This document shows, piece by piece, positions 1 through 8,279 of a stretch of DNA of 64,000 nt. The position numbers and the translations under genes are program-made. The stretch covers positions 1 through 64,000 of the forward strand of contig JAKSKW010000008.1 of NCBI GenBank assembly GCA_024401495.1. Reading direction: 5' to 3'. Every line of letters starts with the position of its first letter. Within the stretch, counting starts at the first letter, position 1. The notes beneath the pieces are model-generated. The model did no database searches. It saw only the letters and a program-made list of their open reading frames with translations, and was not told the DNA's origin. Origin of the DNA: Paludibacteraceae bacterium. Its GTDB lineage: Bacteria; Bacteroidota; Bacteroidia; Bacteroidales; Paludibacteraceae.

Positions 1-2
1 CC

Positions 3-76
3 GCCTCTTTAGCTCAGTTGGCCAGAGCACGTGATTTGTAATCTCGGGGTCGTTGGTTCGAATCCGACAAGAGGCT
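3..76 (+). tRNA. tRNA-Thr (anticodon TGT)
   Basis: The 74-nt cloverleaf has a 7-bp acceptor stem (GCCTCTT with AAGAGGC), a GCTC/GAGC D stem, a GTTGG/CCGAC T stem with TTCGAAT loop, and anticodon loop TTTGTAA. This gives TGT, which reads ACA threonine codons. The anticodon stem CGTGA/TCTCG contains one U-U mismatch (positions 29 and 41). The CCA end is not encoded. Confidence 0.95.
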
Positions 77-85
77 CAAAAAAAA

Positions 86-115
86 GAAGTCAATGAAAAT
101 TGGCTTCTTTTTTTT
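86..115 (+). terminator. Intrinsic terminator after tRNA-Thr
   Basis: The inverted repeat GAAGTCAAT / ATTGGCTTC has a GAAA loop and is followed by a run of T. It lies 9 nt after the tRNA and ends its transcript. Confidence 0.85.
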
Positions 116-116
116 G

Positions 117-802
117 TTTTATAACCCAACACTTATTCCAATCATGTTCACATCTTCAAACTTATCTCAAAGCGAACTCGAAATATTAAAGTTGGTGGAG
201 TTGTTTTTTGTCACTATACAAACTCTTTCCCCATCCGTGAATATCTGTGTAAAATCCAATGTCATCAGAAAACATCAATTCTAAATTTTACGCATTAATT
301 TGATTAATTTACAATATTTTAGCAAAACAATATTCAACAACACACGTTAACCTTCTACAAAAAGACCTTTATACCGCAAAAAAACTTAATTCTTTATATA
401 CATATTTATATTTTACATACTCTCCGAACCTTCCTGCTCACATCAATCGGAATACATGTCATTTATTTACAAATTTGTATTATATATAAAATATTGTTTT
501 TAAATCTGCCACATTTTCTTTTCGTATCTACCTATATTTCAACAGATTGATTTTTAAGCTGACAAATTTGTAACGATTACAAATTTGTAATATTACATCG
601 TACAACTTTTTCAACCAGCATTTAATGAGTTTTCAACAATCCACCTGTTTTTAGTTTTTTTAACAATTACAACAACCACGATTGTAGTTTTTTAACTAAA
701 TTTGCGACGTGATATTTGATTATGATACGATGCGGAATACCGTTTTGTATAATATGCGAAATACTCAAGAAGACAAAAAGGATTGAAAAACAACTAGTTT
801 TT
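117..802. other. AT-rich intergenic region with palindromes
   Basis: This is about 690 bases of AT-rich DNA between the tRNA terminator and the outer-membrane gene. I see no convincing gene in it; short open frames lack similarity and start context. It holds three copies of a 10-bp palindrome (listed separately). A TAAATTTG box at 697-704 could be the -7 element for the gene starting at 803. Confidence 0.6.
469..588. promoter_or_regulatory. Three ACAAATTTGT palindromes, candidate operator
   Basis: The perfect palindrome ACAAATTTGT occurs at 469-478, 562-571 and 579-588. The last two are 17 nt apart and share an inner inverted repeat, TTGTAA-CGA-TTACAA. The cluster lies 110-130 nt upstream of the presumed -7 box of the outer-membrane gene. 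Spacing and symmetry suit a dimeric repressor or activator, but the regulator is unknown. Confidence 0.4.
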
Positions 803-1594
803 ATGAAGAAAATTTTTGTATCGGCGCTTGCCGTACTAAATCTTTTATTCGCTTCTGCGCAAGAAGAGAAGATGGACATCTCGGACACCCCGTCAGGTGG
901 TAATACTGAGGCGACTACTAAATCAACAGATTCAAGTTCAGACGACTTTGATTCTGAATATTTCTCTGCAAATAACACAGGATCAGGAAGTAGCGAAATC
1001 AAAAATGTAATTGGGCTAAGATTCGGAGGCAGCATTTCCCAAGCGACATCATGCAGTGTAGCGTCGGCTCACATGCAGGGATTAGCATTCGGAGTTGTTG
1101 ATCAGGTATGGTTTGGAGAAAGAAACCTATTCATAGAGACTGGTTTGATGTATCTTCAGAAAGGATACTCACTTAAGGGGTTCGAGCCAAGTGAAACAAA
1201 AGTATACTACTTGGAGCTTCCTTTGCTATGGTGTTTCAGACAGGGACGCGAAGATCTTTGTATGATTCTCAAGGCAGGTGGATATATCGCATGTGGTACA
1301 AAGGCCACATTGAAGACCGATATCTCAGACAATCCTGGTGCGATCGACCTTTTCAAGACAATGCACGAATACGACCTATTTAAAGAAGGAGCATTAGCAC
1401 GTTTCGACGCAGGTGCAAAATTCGGTGTCGCTATCGTTGTGAGAAGAGTCCACTTCGGATTCTCTTACGACCTTGGACTATACAAGATCGACAAAAAAGA
1501 TCTAATCTATGGCGACGACGAGTTGATGCTCGGCTATAAAGACTTAAAGAATAGAAGTTTCCAACTAATGGTAGGATTTAACTTTCAAAAATAG
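803..1594 (+). CDS. Outer-membrane beta-barrel protein (PorT-like)
   Basis: This 263-residue exported protein has a typical signal peptide (MKKIF start, cleavage after FASAQ). The open frame extends 29 codons upstream, but the ATG at 803 places the signal peptide at the N-terminus and was chosen. After a Ser/Asp-rich linker (about residues 25-70) come alternating amphipathic strands such as NVIGLRFGGS, NLFIETGLMYLQKGY and VHFGFSYDLGLYKI. It ends in a short strand with a penultimate aromatic segment (MVGFNFQK). This matches the outer-membrane beta-barrel family (PF13568-like) of Bacteroidota. It is followed after 9 nt by a lipoprotein gene, so the two are probably co-transcribed and both sit at the outer membrane. 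No substrate can be inferred. Confidence 0.75.
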   Translation: MKKIFVSALAVLNLLFASAQEEKMDISDTPSGGNTEATTKSTDSSSDDFDSEYFSANNTGSGSSEIKNVIGLRFGGSISQATSCSVASAHMQGLAFGVVDQVWFGERNLFIETGLMYLQKGYSLKGFEPSETKVYYLELPLLWCFRQGREDLCMILKAGGYIACGTKATLKTDISDNPGAIDLFKTMHEYDLFKEGALARFDAGAKFGVAIVVRRVHFGFSYDLGLYKIDKKDLIYGDDELMLGYKDLKNRSFQLMVGFNFQK

Positions 1595-1603
1595 GATTTA
1601 ATT

Positions 1604-3049
1604 ATGAGACTTAAGTACATTTTAAAAGCGCTCCCTTTAGTATTGGGACTTTCCGTTTTTACTGGCTGTGAGGAGAGAGACGACATCTCCGACAGAAATA
1701 GACTTTACAGACTTGAGGACAGATTCACGTATCTTGAGGAAATCTGCAATACTATCAACAAAAATTCTGAAAATATCCATAAATTGCTTCAGCAGCAATC
1801 TAAGAATGTCAGCATCTCCACTGTTTACAAAATGTCTGACGGTTATATAATCTCATTCACAGATGGTGAGTTTGTGGAGCTACATAACGGAAAAGACGGA
1901 AAGGATGGTGAAAAAGGTAAGGATGGAATAGTCACTAATCCCGACGGATCTTCATATATCCCAGTAATCGGTGTCAAAATCGCACACGACGGCTTACACT
2001 ATTGGACACTTGACGGTGAATGGCTTCTTGACGAGAAAGGCCAAATGGTATTAGCAGAAGGCAAAAAAGGAGACAAGGGTGAACAAGGAGAACAGGGTGA
2101 AGCAGGAGAAGGCGGTGCTGGCGTCGCCCCTTTAATGAAGATCGAGAACGGATTCTGGATGATCTCTTACGACCAGGGTAAGACTTGGGAAGTAATGGGC
2201 AAGGCTACTGGAGAAAACGGTAAGGATGGAAATGACGGTATCTGCCCAGAGCTTAAGATTCAAGATGGTGTTTGGTACATCAGCTACGATAAAGGAGTAA
2301 CTTGGGAAGCTATCGGTTCAGCTGTAGGACAGAATGGTAAGACACCTTCTTTCAAGATAGAGAACGGTTCTTTGATGATCTCTTGGGATCAGGGTGAGAC
2401 TTGGGAACTCGTTGAGGGTGGAGACAATATTATGCCTGAAGATACAAGCCATAAGACTGGTTTGGCAAATGGACACAAATGGGTTGACCTTGGACTTCCA
2501 AGCGGTAATAAGTGGGCTACTTGCAACGTCGGAGCAAACACACCAACCGATTGGGGCAAGTTCTATGCTTGGGGTGACACAATCTCTAAGTCAAGTTACG
2601 AGTCTGGCAACTGTCCTACATTCGGTAAAACAGTAGAGCAGCTTTCCTTGACTGGATATACTAACAGAGGTGGTATTCTTACTGGCACACGAGACGCAAC
2701 AGTTCACAACTGGGGAGGCTACTGGAAGACTCCAACAAGAGATGACTTTATGGAGTTGATCAACGAGTGTACTTGGACTTGGGTAAAGATGGACAACACT
2801 GAAGGATACGAGATAAAGAGCAAGAGAGAAGGAAACGAAAACTCAATTTTCTTGCCAGCAGCGGGTAGCAAGGACGAGTTCGACCTTAGAATGCAGGGTG
2901 TCCAGGGTTGGTACTGGACAAGCGCAGCATTCTCTGGCAACGACTACTTGAGCTGGAGCGTGACTTTCGACAACTTAGAAGGAGTACAAGTCACACCGTT
3001 GAGCCGTCGAAGCGGATTCAGTATCCGTGCAGTCTGGGTAGAGCCTTAA
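1604..3049 (+). CDS. Surface lipoprotein with collagen-like repeats and FISUMP-like domain
   Basis: This 481-residue lipoprotein has lipobox FTGC at about residue 22. A coiled-coil segment (about 30-70, RLEDRFTYLEEICNTINK) precedes Gly-x-x collagen-like stretches (KDGKDGEKGKDG; KGDKGEQGEQGEAGEGG). Then come three tandem modules of the form K-I-x-x-G-x-x-x-I-S-x-D-x-G-x-T-W-E (about 185-275). The C-terminal half (about 290-481) starts with HKWVDLGLPSGNKWATCNVG and carries YAWGDT, typical of the Fibrobacter succinogenes major paralogous (FISUMP) domain common in Bacteroidales lipoproteins. The N-terminus resembles DUF4988/PL29-type lipoproteins. It probably sits on the cell surface and binds glycan or protein. 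It follows the barrel gene by 9 nt, and a hexamer repeat array begins right after its stop. Confidence 0.75.
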   Translation: MRLKYILKALPLVLGLSVFTGCEERDDISDRNRLYRLEDRFTYLEEICNTINKNSENIHKLLQQQSKNVSISTVYKMSDGYIISFTDGEFVELHNGKDGKDGEKGKDGIVTNPDGSSYIPVIGVKIAHDGLHYWTLDGEWLLDEKGQMVLAEGKKGDKGEQGEQGEAGEGGAGVAPLMKIENGFWMISYDQGKTWEVMGKATGENGKDGNDGICPELKIQDGVWYISYDKGVTWEAIGSAVGQNGKTPSFKIENGSLMISWDQGETWELVEGGDNIMPEDTSHKTGLANGHKWVDLGLPSGNKWATCNVGANTPTDWGKFYAWGDTISKSSYESGNCPTFGKTVEQLSLTGYTNRGGILTGTRDATVHNWGGYWKTPTRDDFMELINECTWTWVKMDNTEGYEIKSKREGNENSIFLPAAGSKDEFDLRMQGVQGWYWTSAAFSGNDYLSWSVTFDNLEGVQVTPLSRRSGFSIRAVWVEP

Positions 3050-3050
3050 T

Positions 3051-3112
<62 letters not shown>

Positions 3113-3113
3113 C

Positions 3114-3144
3114 AAAAGAGGTGCTGATTTCAGTGCCTCTTTTT
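3114..3144 (+). terminator. Terminator after lipoprotein gene
   Basis: AAAAGAGG and CCTCTTTTT flank an inner CTGA/TCAG stem, giving a hairpin with a T-run. It would end the barrel-lipoprotein transcript. Confidence 0.7.
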
Positions 3145-3173
3145 GTGTTGTTGAGGATGATATCCTAACTTTG
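3142..3173 (+). promoter_or_regulatory. Bacteroidota-type promoter
   Basis: TTTG (3142-3145), a 20-nt spacer, and TAACTTTG (3166-3173) match the -33/-7 consensus of the Bacteroidota primary sigma factor. The next start codon is 15 nt downstream. Confidence 0.65.
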
Positions 3174-3188
3174 TAAAAAATTCACGTC

Positions 3189-3980
3189 ATGGCAAAATTC
3201 ACTAAAGAGACACTAAAGAAGATGCTTGATGCCAATCAGACATCAAAAGATATACATCAAAAATATCTCATTTCAGCACTTAAACTGCCAGTCAAACCAG
3301 CAGAACGATTGTCGGCAAGCGACACTAAAACAGAACAAATAATAAAGAAACTGAAAGAAAATGGTTTTGAGGAAATCAGCGGTGAATTGCTTGACAAATA
3401 TATGCAAGTATACTCCAGATACGCCAAATTATACGCAGGTCTTGTGCTTCACAAGGATGGACATAATCTATTGGCAAGCGTGAGAGAGCCTCGTTATTGG
3501 AGCGATTTCTATATCACATTAATAGACATAAACAAATCAAATGACCCATTCATAATCGAGGCCAATACTCCAGAACAGGCGATCTATGCGGTGGATAATT
3601 ATGAAGAGGCAGAAGCGATATGGGAGAAGCAATGGAGTGTGGAGATGGCTAAAATGAGCAAGTTGATGGAGATCAACCAAAACACTCTTGATATAGTGCT
3701 CAACAATGTCGCCCAAAAGCATAAGTTAGATTACGCAATTGAAAAAGACCGTTCAAAACAAACAACTTTGTCATTGAGACTTTCCGGACGTCAGCAGCTG
3801 ACTATGAAATTCAAAAAATCAATCAGCACTGAGACAATTGTCAATCTCTCAAATATCATATCTCAACTGGTTGACGTAATTAACACAAACAAAGATATTG
3901 ATATCACTTTAAGAGGAGTAATCCACAACACAAATTGGATTAAACCAGACAAATTGCAGTCAAACGAGGACAAAAACTGA
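3189..3980 (+). CDS. Conserved-looking hypothetical protein, 263 aa
   Basis: I do not recognise this family. The protein is cytoplasmic by appearance: there is no signal peptide or membrane segment. It is rich in Lys, Glu and Asn, and mostly helical (KETLKKMLDANQ at the start; IIKKLKENGFEEI near residue 50). A central stretch (about 95-135) contains WSDFYITLIDINKS. The C-terminal third (about 180-250) has amphipathic strands and helices ending in VDVINTNKDIDITLRG. It has its own promoter and a terminator upstream, so it is probably monocistronic. It lies before the CoA-transferase gene, which has a separate promoter. Confidence 0.6.
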   Translation: MAKFTKETLKKMLDANQTSKDIHQKYLISALKLPVKPAERLSASDTKTEQIIKKLKENGFEEISGELLDKYMQVYSRYAKLYAGLVLHKDGHNLLASVREPRYWSDFYITLIDINKSNDPFIIEANTPEQAIYAVDNYEEAEAIWEKQWSVEMAKMSKLMEINQNTLDIVLNNVAQKHKLDYAIEKDRSKQTTLSLRLSGRQQLTMKFKKSISTETIVNLSNIISQLVDVINTNKDIDITLRGVIHNTNWIKPDKLQSNEDKN

Positions 3981-3998
3981 CAAAAAGGAATAATTTTC

Positions 3999-4029
3999 TT
4001 TGTTTATACATAAAAAAGGTGTAATTTTG
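3999..4029 (+). promoter_or_regulatory. Promoter of the CoA-transferase gene
   Basis: TTTG (3999-4002), a 19-nt spacer, and TAATTTTG (4022-4029) give an exact Bacteroidota -33/-7 arrangement 37 nt before the start codon. Confidence 0.7.
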
Positions 4030-4066
4030 CAGAAAAGTTAAGCAAACTGTATAAAAATTCAGGAAT

Positions 4067-5551
4067 ATGGCATACAAAATCATGTCGGCTGAAGAGGCAG
4101 CATCACTCTTCTTCAACGGAGCAAACGTAGGATTCAGCGGTTTTACAGCAGCTGGTACACCAAAGGTAGTGCCTTCAGCAATCGCAGCAATGGCTGAGAA
4201 GCTACACAATGATGGTAAAGAGTTCAAGATCAACGTCTACACTGGAGCATCGTCGGGAGATATGCTAGACGGTGCGTTGACTAGAGCAAACGCAATCAAC
4301 TTCCGTGCTCCATACCAGAGCAGCAAGGATTTGCGTAATGGAATCAACTCCGGAGCTGTCAAGTACAGCGACATGCATTTGTCTCACCTTTCACAGGAAT
4401 TGAGATACGGTTTCTACGGCAAGTTGGATTTCGCTGTTGTTGAGGCAGCAGACGTCACTCCTGATGGAGAGATCCTTCCAACAGCTGGTGTAGGTCTTGC
4501 ACCAACAGCTTGTATGTTGGCAGACAAGATCATCATCGAGCTTAACAGCACTCAGCCTAAGGAGCTTTACGGAATGCACGATATTTTCATTCCTGCTAAT
4601 CCTCCTTACAGAAAGGAACTTCCAATCTACACAGTGTCTGACCGAGCAGGTGAGAAGACAATCAAGGTAGATCCAAAGAAGATTGTAGCTATCGTTGAGT
4701 CGAACGAGTTCACTAACGTAGCTAAGTTTACAGAGGTTGACGCTACAACAGCTAAGATTGGCCAGAACGTTGCTGATTTCTTGGCTAACGAGTTGAAGCG
4801 CGGCACAGTGCCACCTGAGTTCCTTCCAATCCAGAGTGGTGTGGGTAACGTGGCTAACGCTGTCCTTTACTCTCTTGGCGACAACAAGGATGTGCCTACA
4901 TTCACAATGTACACTGAGGTTATCCAGGACGCTGTTATCGACTTGATGCAGAAGGGAAGAATCTCATTCGCTTCTGGCTGCTCTCTTACAACAAGTACAG
5001 ACGTAACTAAGGATATCTACTCAAACCTTAAGTTCTTCGGCGACAAGGTGCTTCTTCGCCCTATCGAGATCTCTAACAACCCTGAGATCATCCGTCGTTT
5101 AGGTTTGATCACAATCAATACAGCTCTTGAGGCTGACATCTTCGGTAATGTCAACTCAACTCACGTGCTTGGAACAAAGATGATGAACGGTATCGGTGGT
5201 AGTGGTGATTTCACAAGAAACGCTTACATCTCTATCTTCACTTGTCCATCAATCCAGAAGGGCGGACTTATCTCGCCAATCGTTCCAATGGTTAGCCACT
5301 GCGACCACAGCGAACACTCAGTTAAGATCCTAATCACTGAGCAGGGTATCGCTGACCTTCGTGGTCTTGCTCCACTTGAGAGAGCTAAGACAATCATCGA
5401 GAACTGTGTTCACCCAGACTACAAGCAGTTGATGTGGGATTACTTGAAGCTTGGTGGTGCAACTCACACTCCTCACTCTTTGAAGAACGCATTCGCATTC
5501 CACACTGCATTCGCAGAGAAGGGTGACATGAGATTGACTCAGTATATCTAA
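4067..5551 (+). CDS. Acetyl-CoA hydrolase/transferase family (succinate CoA-transferase-like)
   Basis: This 494-residue protein has the full length of family I CoA-transferases of the AarC/Cat1 type, which move CoA between succinyl-, acetyl- or propionyl-CoA and a free acid in the cytoplasm. The N-terminal half begins AEEAASLFFNGANVGFSGF, an oxyanion/CoA-binding glycine-rich turn. The middle contains MYTEVIQDAVIDLM (about residue 282), whose Glu lies where the catalytic glutamate is expected. The C-terminal half contains NGIGGSGDF and the late motif ITEQGIADLRGLAPLERA. In Bacteroidales this enzyme commonly serves succinate/propionate or acetate metabolism; the exact substrates cannot be read from sequence. 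Codon use is biased toward highly expressed patterns. It has its own promoter. The stop codon is shared with a hexamer repeat, and a strong terminator follows. Confidence 0.88.
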   Translation: MAYKIMSAEEAASLFFNGANVGFSGFTAAGTPKVVPSAIAAMAEKLHNDGKEFKINVYTGASSGDMLDGALTRANAINFRAPYQSSKDLRNGINSGAVKYSDMHLSHLSQELRYGFYGKLDFAVVEAADVTPDGEILPTAGVGLAPTACMLADKIIIELNSTQPKELYGMHDIFIPANPPYRKELPIYTVSDRAGEKTIKVDPKKIVAIVESNEFTNVAKFTEVDATTAKIGQNVADFLANELKRGTVPPEFLPIQSGVGNVANAVLYSLGDNKDVPTFTMYTEVIQDAVIDLMQKGRISFASGCSLTTSTDVTKDIYSNLKFFGDKVLLRPIEISNNPEIIRRLGLITINTALEADIFGNVNSTHVLGTKMMNGIGGSGDFTRNAYISIFTCPSIQKGGLISPIVPMVSHCDHSEHSVKILITEQGIADLRGLAPLERAKTIIENCVHPDYKQLMWDYLKLGGATHTPHSLKNAFAFHTAFAEKGDMRLTQYI

Positions 5552-5590
5552 CGAAAACGTTAACGTTGACGAAAACGATAACCAAAACGA
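5550..5590. repeat. Hexamer minisatellite starting in a stop codon
   Basis: AACGAA, AACGTT, AACGTT, GACGAA, AACGAT, AACCAA and AACGAA run in tandem. The first unit overlaps the TAA stop of the CoA-transferase gene. Confidence 0.8.
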
Positions 5591-5595
5591 AAATA

Positions 5596-5632
5596 AAACG
5601 GTCGGAGAATTAATCTCCGACCGTTTTTTTTA
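5596..5632. terminator. Bidirectional terminator between convergent genes
   Basis: AAACGGTCGGAGA and TCTCCGACCGTTT form a 13-bp GC-rich stem with loop ATTAA. A run of T follows on the plus strand and A-rich DNA precedes it, so it can serve the CoA-transferase gene and probably the convergent OmpA-family gene. Confidence 0.85.
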
Positions 5633-5640
5633 TTGTAATG

Positions 5641-5685
5641 TTTTCGCCTTCGTTTTGGTTTTCGTCTTCGTTTTTGACTTCGTTA
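5641..5685. repeat. Hexamer minisatellite overlapping the OmpA-family stop codon
   Basis: Read on the minus strand, the array starts TAACGAAG, where TAA is the stop of the OmpA-family gene. It continues with degenerate AACGAA/GACGAA/AACCAA units. Confidence 0.75.
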
Positions 5686-7620
5686 TTTCGCAATAATCAA
5701 GAACTCTGTGCGACGGTTCAATGCTCTACCCTCGTCTGTTTTGTTGTCAGCAATTGGTTGCTCTGCACCGTAACCTTTATACTCCAAACGTGAGGCGTTG
5801 ATGCCATTCTTCACAAGATAATCGTAGGCTGTCTTAGCACGTGTGTCAGACAATTTCTTGTTATACTCTGCATTACCCTTGCTGTCGGTGTGTCCACACA
5901 AACGAATCTTGACAGTCGGGTTGGTCTTCATAAACTGGATCAAGTTGCCCAACTCATTATATGAAGCCGGCTTCAATGTAGACTTGTCGAAATCGTAGAA
6001 GATATTCTTCAACGTAATCTTCTTGCCGACCTCAATCTTCTCAAGTGCCATTCCCTTCTTATTGTCAAGTTTAACTGACTTATCGTTGTCGAAATGCTCA
6101 CTGATTAGCATATAGCCACGTTTGTTGACATTCAATCCTGTCTCCTCTCCCTCTGGCACACAAGTGACAAACTCTCCCGTCGACTTATCAGAAACTGAGG
6201 TAAAGACTTTTTCATTTGTCTTGATACTGTAGACGTTGATCTTAGTCTGGATTGGTTTTCCAGTAGCCTCATCCACAATCTTACCTCTGCTGTATTTCAT
6301 CTTCTTCAAAGGCTTCAACGGACTCTTGTTCATGTCGATCTCGTACACCTCTCTACCCTTGCCGTTCTTCTCCTGACCATCCGACGAATAGAAAGCCTTG
6401 TCTCCGTTGGCATTCACCACAAAACCGATCTCATCTCTACAAGTGTTGAGAGGATAACCCATGTTTTTAGGCTGGCTCCACTTGCCATTCTCATCCTTGT
6501 AGGAAACAAAGATATCCATCTTACCCAACCCCTTGTGTCCTTTTGATGAGAAGAACAAAGTATGGTTGTCGGCGTGGATGAACGGAGACTGCTCATCGTC
6601 GGCAGTGTTGATTGGAGCACCCATGTTGACTGGCTCAGAAAACTCCAACATTCCGTCGTCTTTGATTTTCACCTTACATTTCCAGATATCCGATTTTCCC
6701 ATTCCACCTGGACGTGTGCTGGCAAAATAGAGTTCATCTCCTGTTGGACTCAAACTTGGATATGTCTCCCAATGCTTTGAGTTGAGTGGAGCACCAGGGT
6801 TGATGGCTCTTGACCATCCGTCGCCCTCACGTATAGAATAATAGATATCACATCCACCCATACCTTGAGAACGGTCACAAGCGATAAAGAAAAGGTAACG
6901 TCCATCCAATGAGAAACACTGAGCACCCTCGTTACCGATTGAGTTTAGCGACTGGCCCGCATTCTCTATCTTACCCCAAGCACCATTCTGCTTCTTTGAA
7001 ATGAAAATATCCTCGTGGACACCCTTGCCAACCGTCGACTGGCCTTCAAGTTTTCCAATATTCACAGTAGTTGAGAACATACTCTCGTCGGCTGTGATAG
7101 AAGGCCAATAGTCGTCATACTGAGTATTGATATTAGGTCCCATGTTCTTAGCCTGGAAAGGTATTGGCGACGCTGCAAGTTCAATTCCGTCCTTACACTG
7201 TGAGATAGCCTTCTGAGCCATCTTATAGTAAGTCATCTCTTTTTGTGGAATCAACTCATAGGTTGCGATTGCCTTCTCATAGTTACAAGTGTTATGATAT
7301 GCTTTGGCAAGACGCATCACAGAATTATAGTAGCGAGGCAATTTGGGTTTTGCCACACCCTCAAGAGTCTGGAGCATCTTAGGCTCATTGTTCATATAGC
7401 CATAAAGTTCAGCCAAAGTCCACGCGGCATCGACGAATTCCTTGTTTCCTCTCACCAAAGCCTGAAGTTTTGGCAAAGCCTCAGTATACTTACCGTCGCC
7501 CATAAGAAGGACGGCAGTCTCATACTCCTTGATCTCCTTTTTAGAAGCATAAGTAGTCTGGGCCGACGCGAAAGACGCCGACATCAACAATACACATATA
7601 AGATAAAGTACCTTTCTCAT
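5683..7620 (-). CDS. OmpA-family protein with TPR and PD40 propeller (PorE-like)
   Basis: This 645-residue envelope protein has a signal peptide (MRKVLYLIC start, cleavage after FASAQ). The ATG at 7620 was chosen because it begins the signal peptide; two more codons are open upstream. Residues about 25-150 form TPR-like helices (YTEALPKLQALVRGN). Residues about 160-420 contain repeated WD40-like PD40 blades (DDYWPSITADESMF; YPSLSPTGDELYFASTRPGG; EQSPFIHADNHTLFFSS). A short carboxypeptidase-regulatory-like strand region follows (about 430-520). The OmpA peptidoglycan-binding domain fills the C-terminus (about 535-645: FYDFDKSTLKPAS, CGHTDSKGNAEYN, LSDTRAKTAYDYL, NRRTEF). This layout matches PorE-type proteins, which anchor T9SS parts to peptidoglycan, but related paralogues exist, so the role is inferred. 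Confidence 0.85.
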   Translation of the reverse strand: MRKVLYLICVLLMSASFASAQTTYASKKEIKEYETAVLLMGDGKYTEALPKLQALVRGNKEFVDAAWTLAELYGYMNNEPKMLQTLEGVAKPKLPRYYNSVMRLAKAYHNTCNYEKAIATYELIPQKEMTYYKMAQKAISQCKDGIELAASPIPFQAKNMGPNINTQYDDYWPSITADESMFSTTVNIGKLEGQSTVGKGVHEDIFISKKQNGAWGKIENAGQSLNSIGNEGAQCFSLDGRYLFFIACDRSQGMGGCDIYYSIREGDGWSRAINPGAPLNSKHWETYPSLSPTGDELYFASTRPGGMGKSDIWKCKVKIKDDGMLEFSEPVNMGAPINTADDEQSPFIHADNHTLFFSSKGHKGLGKMDIFVSYKDENGKWSQPKNMGYPLNTCRDEIGFVVNANGDKAFYSSDGQEKNGKGREVYEIDMNKSPLKPLKKMKYSRGKIVDEATGKPIQTKINVYSIKTNEKVFTSVSDKSTGEFVTCVPEGEETGLNVNKRGYMLISEHFDNDKSVKLDNKKGMALEKIEVGKKITLKNIFYDFDKSTLKPASYNELGNLIQFMKTNPTVKIRLCGHTDSKGNAEYNKKLSDTRAKTAYDYLVKNGINASRLEYKGYGAEQPIADNKTDEGRALNRRTEFLIIAK

Positions 7621-7633
7621 AATCATAATAATT

Positions 7634-7665
7634 AACGAAGACGAAGACGAAAACGGAAACGAAAA
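7634..7665. repeat. Hexamer minisatellite between small gene and OmpA gene
   Basis: AACGAA, GACGAA, GACGAA, AACGGA and AACGAA fill nearly the whole gap between the TAG stop of the 45-residue gene and the leader of the OmpA-family gene. Confidence 0.8.
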
Positions 7666-7666
7666 A

Positions 7667-7804
7667 CTATTTTTTTCCGGACTCCGTTTGATTAGCGTCA
7701 GAAGTTGGTTTCTTCTTCAGCAAACCGAGTCTCTTCTTACGCTCCCACTCAGCCTTTTTCTTTTCGTATGCGTCATAACGACTTTCCAAATAACCGTCTG
7801 CCAT
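7667..7804 (-). CDS. Small conserved basic protein, 45 aa
   Basis: A short open frame starts at ATG 7804 (MADGYLESRYDAYEKKKAEW) and ends at TAG 7667. It is highly charged (Lys, Arg, Glu) and probably one amphipathic helix. Short proteins with an N-terminus of the MADNxLEKxxExYE type occur widely in Bacteroidota and are sometimes mislabelled dehydrogenase, so I regard this as a real gene. It lies upstream of the OmpA-family gene on the same strand, separated only by a hexamer array, and diverges from rbfA. The function is unknown. Confidence 0.6.
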   Translation of the reverse strand: MADGYLESRYDAYEKKKAEWERKKRLGLLKKKPTSDANQTESGKK

Positions 7805-7855
7805 ATATAATACTATTAACAATCACAAATATACGGAAAAAAGACAAAAATTCAT

Positions 7856-7863
7856 TACCTTTG
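7856..7863 (+). promoter_or_regulatory. -7 element of the rbfA promoter
   Basis: TACCTTTG fits TAnnTTTG and lies 21 nt before the rbfA start. No clear TTTG -33 element is seen. Confidence 0.5.
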
Positions 7864-7884
7864 CAGCCTAAACAATAAAAGAAT

Positions 7885-8274
7885 ATGGAGAATACAAGAT
7901 TAAATAGAATTGAGAGATTGCTACAGAAAGAGTTGGGAGACATGTTCATCCACGTCTCATCTACATTCAAAGGCACAATCCTTTCTGTATCAGAGGTGAG
8001 AATCTCACCAGATTTGAGTGTTGCAAAGGCTTACATCAGCGTCTTCCCTCAGAATCAGAGCGAGTATGTTATTGAGACATTGAAGAACAGCAGCCGCAGC
8101 ATCCGTTATGAACTTGGCAAGAGAATCAAGAATCAGGTTCGTGTGATCCCAGAGTTGATTTTCAAACTTGACGAGACACTTGACAAACTTGAGACTATCG
8201 ACCGTCTGCTTGCAGTAGACAGAGACGCTGTGAACGCAGCGACTGAAAACGAGTCTGAGTCTAACGAAGATTAA
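7885..8274 (+). CDS. rbfA: Ribosome-binding factor A
   Basis: This 129-residue protein begins MENTRLNRIERLLQKELGDM, the usual RbfA opening. It contains the KH-like fold region ISPDLSVAKAYISVFP and the RVIPELIFKLDETLDKLETIDRLL end, which holds the conserved P-x-L-x-F-x-x-D motif. RbfA binds the 30S subunit and helps mature the 5' end of 16S rRNA. Length is normal for the family. The permease gene starts 5 nt after its stop, an arrangement common in Bacteroidales. A short acidic tail (about 118-129) follows the domain. Confidence 0.92.
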   Translation: MENTRLNRIERLLQKELGDMFIHVSSTFKGTILSVSEVRISPDLSVAKAYISVFPQNQSEYVIETLKNSSRSIRYELGKRIKNQVRVIPELIFKLDETLDKLETIDRLLAVDRDAVNAATENESESNED

Positions 8275-8279
8275 ACAAG

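Noticed and set aside
93..284. 63-residue plus-strand open frame after the tRNA
   Set aside because: It begins inside the tRNA terminator hairpin in AT-rich DNA and has no recognisable features.
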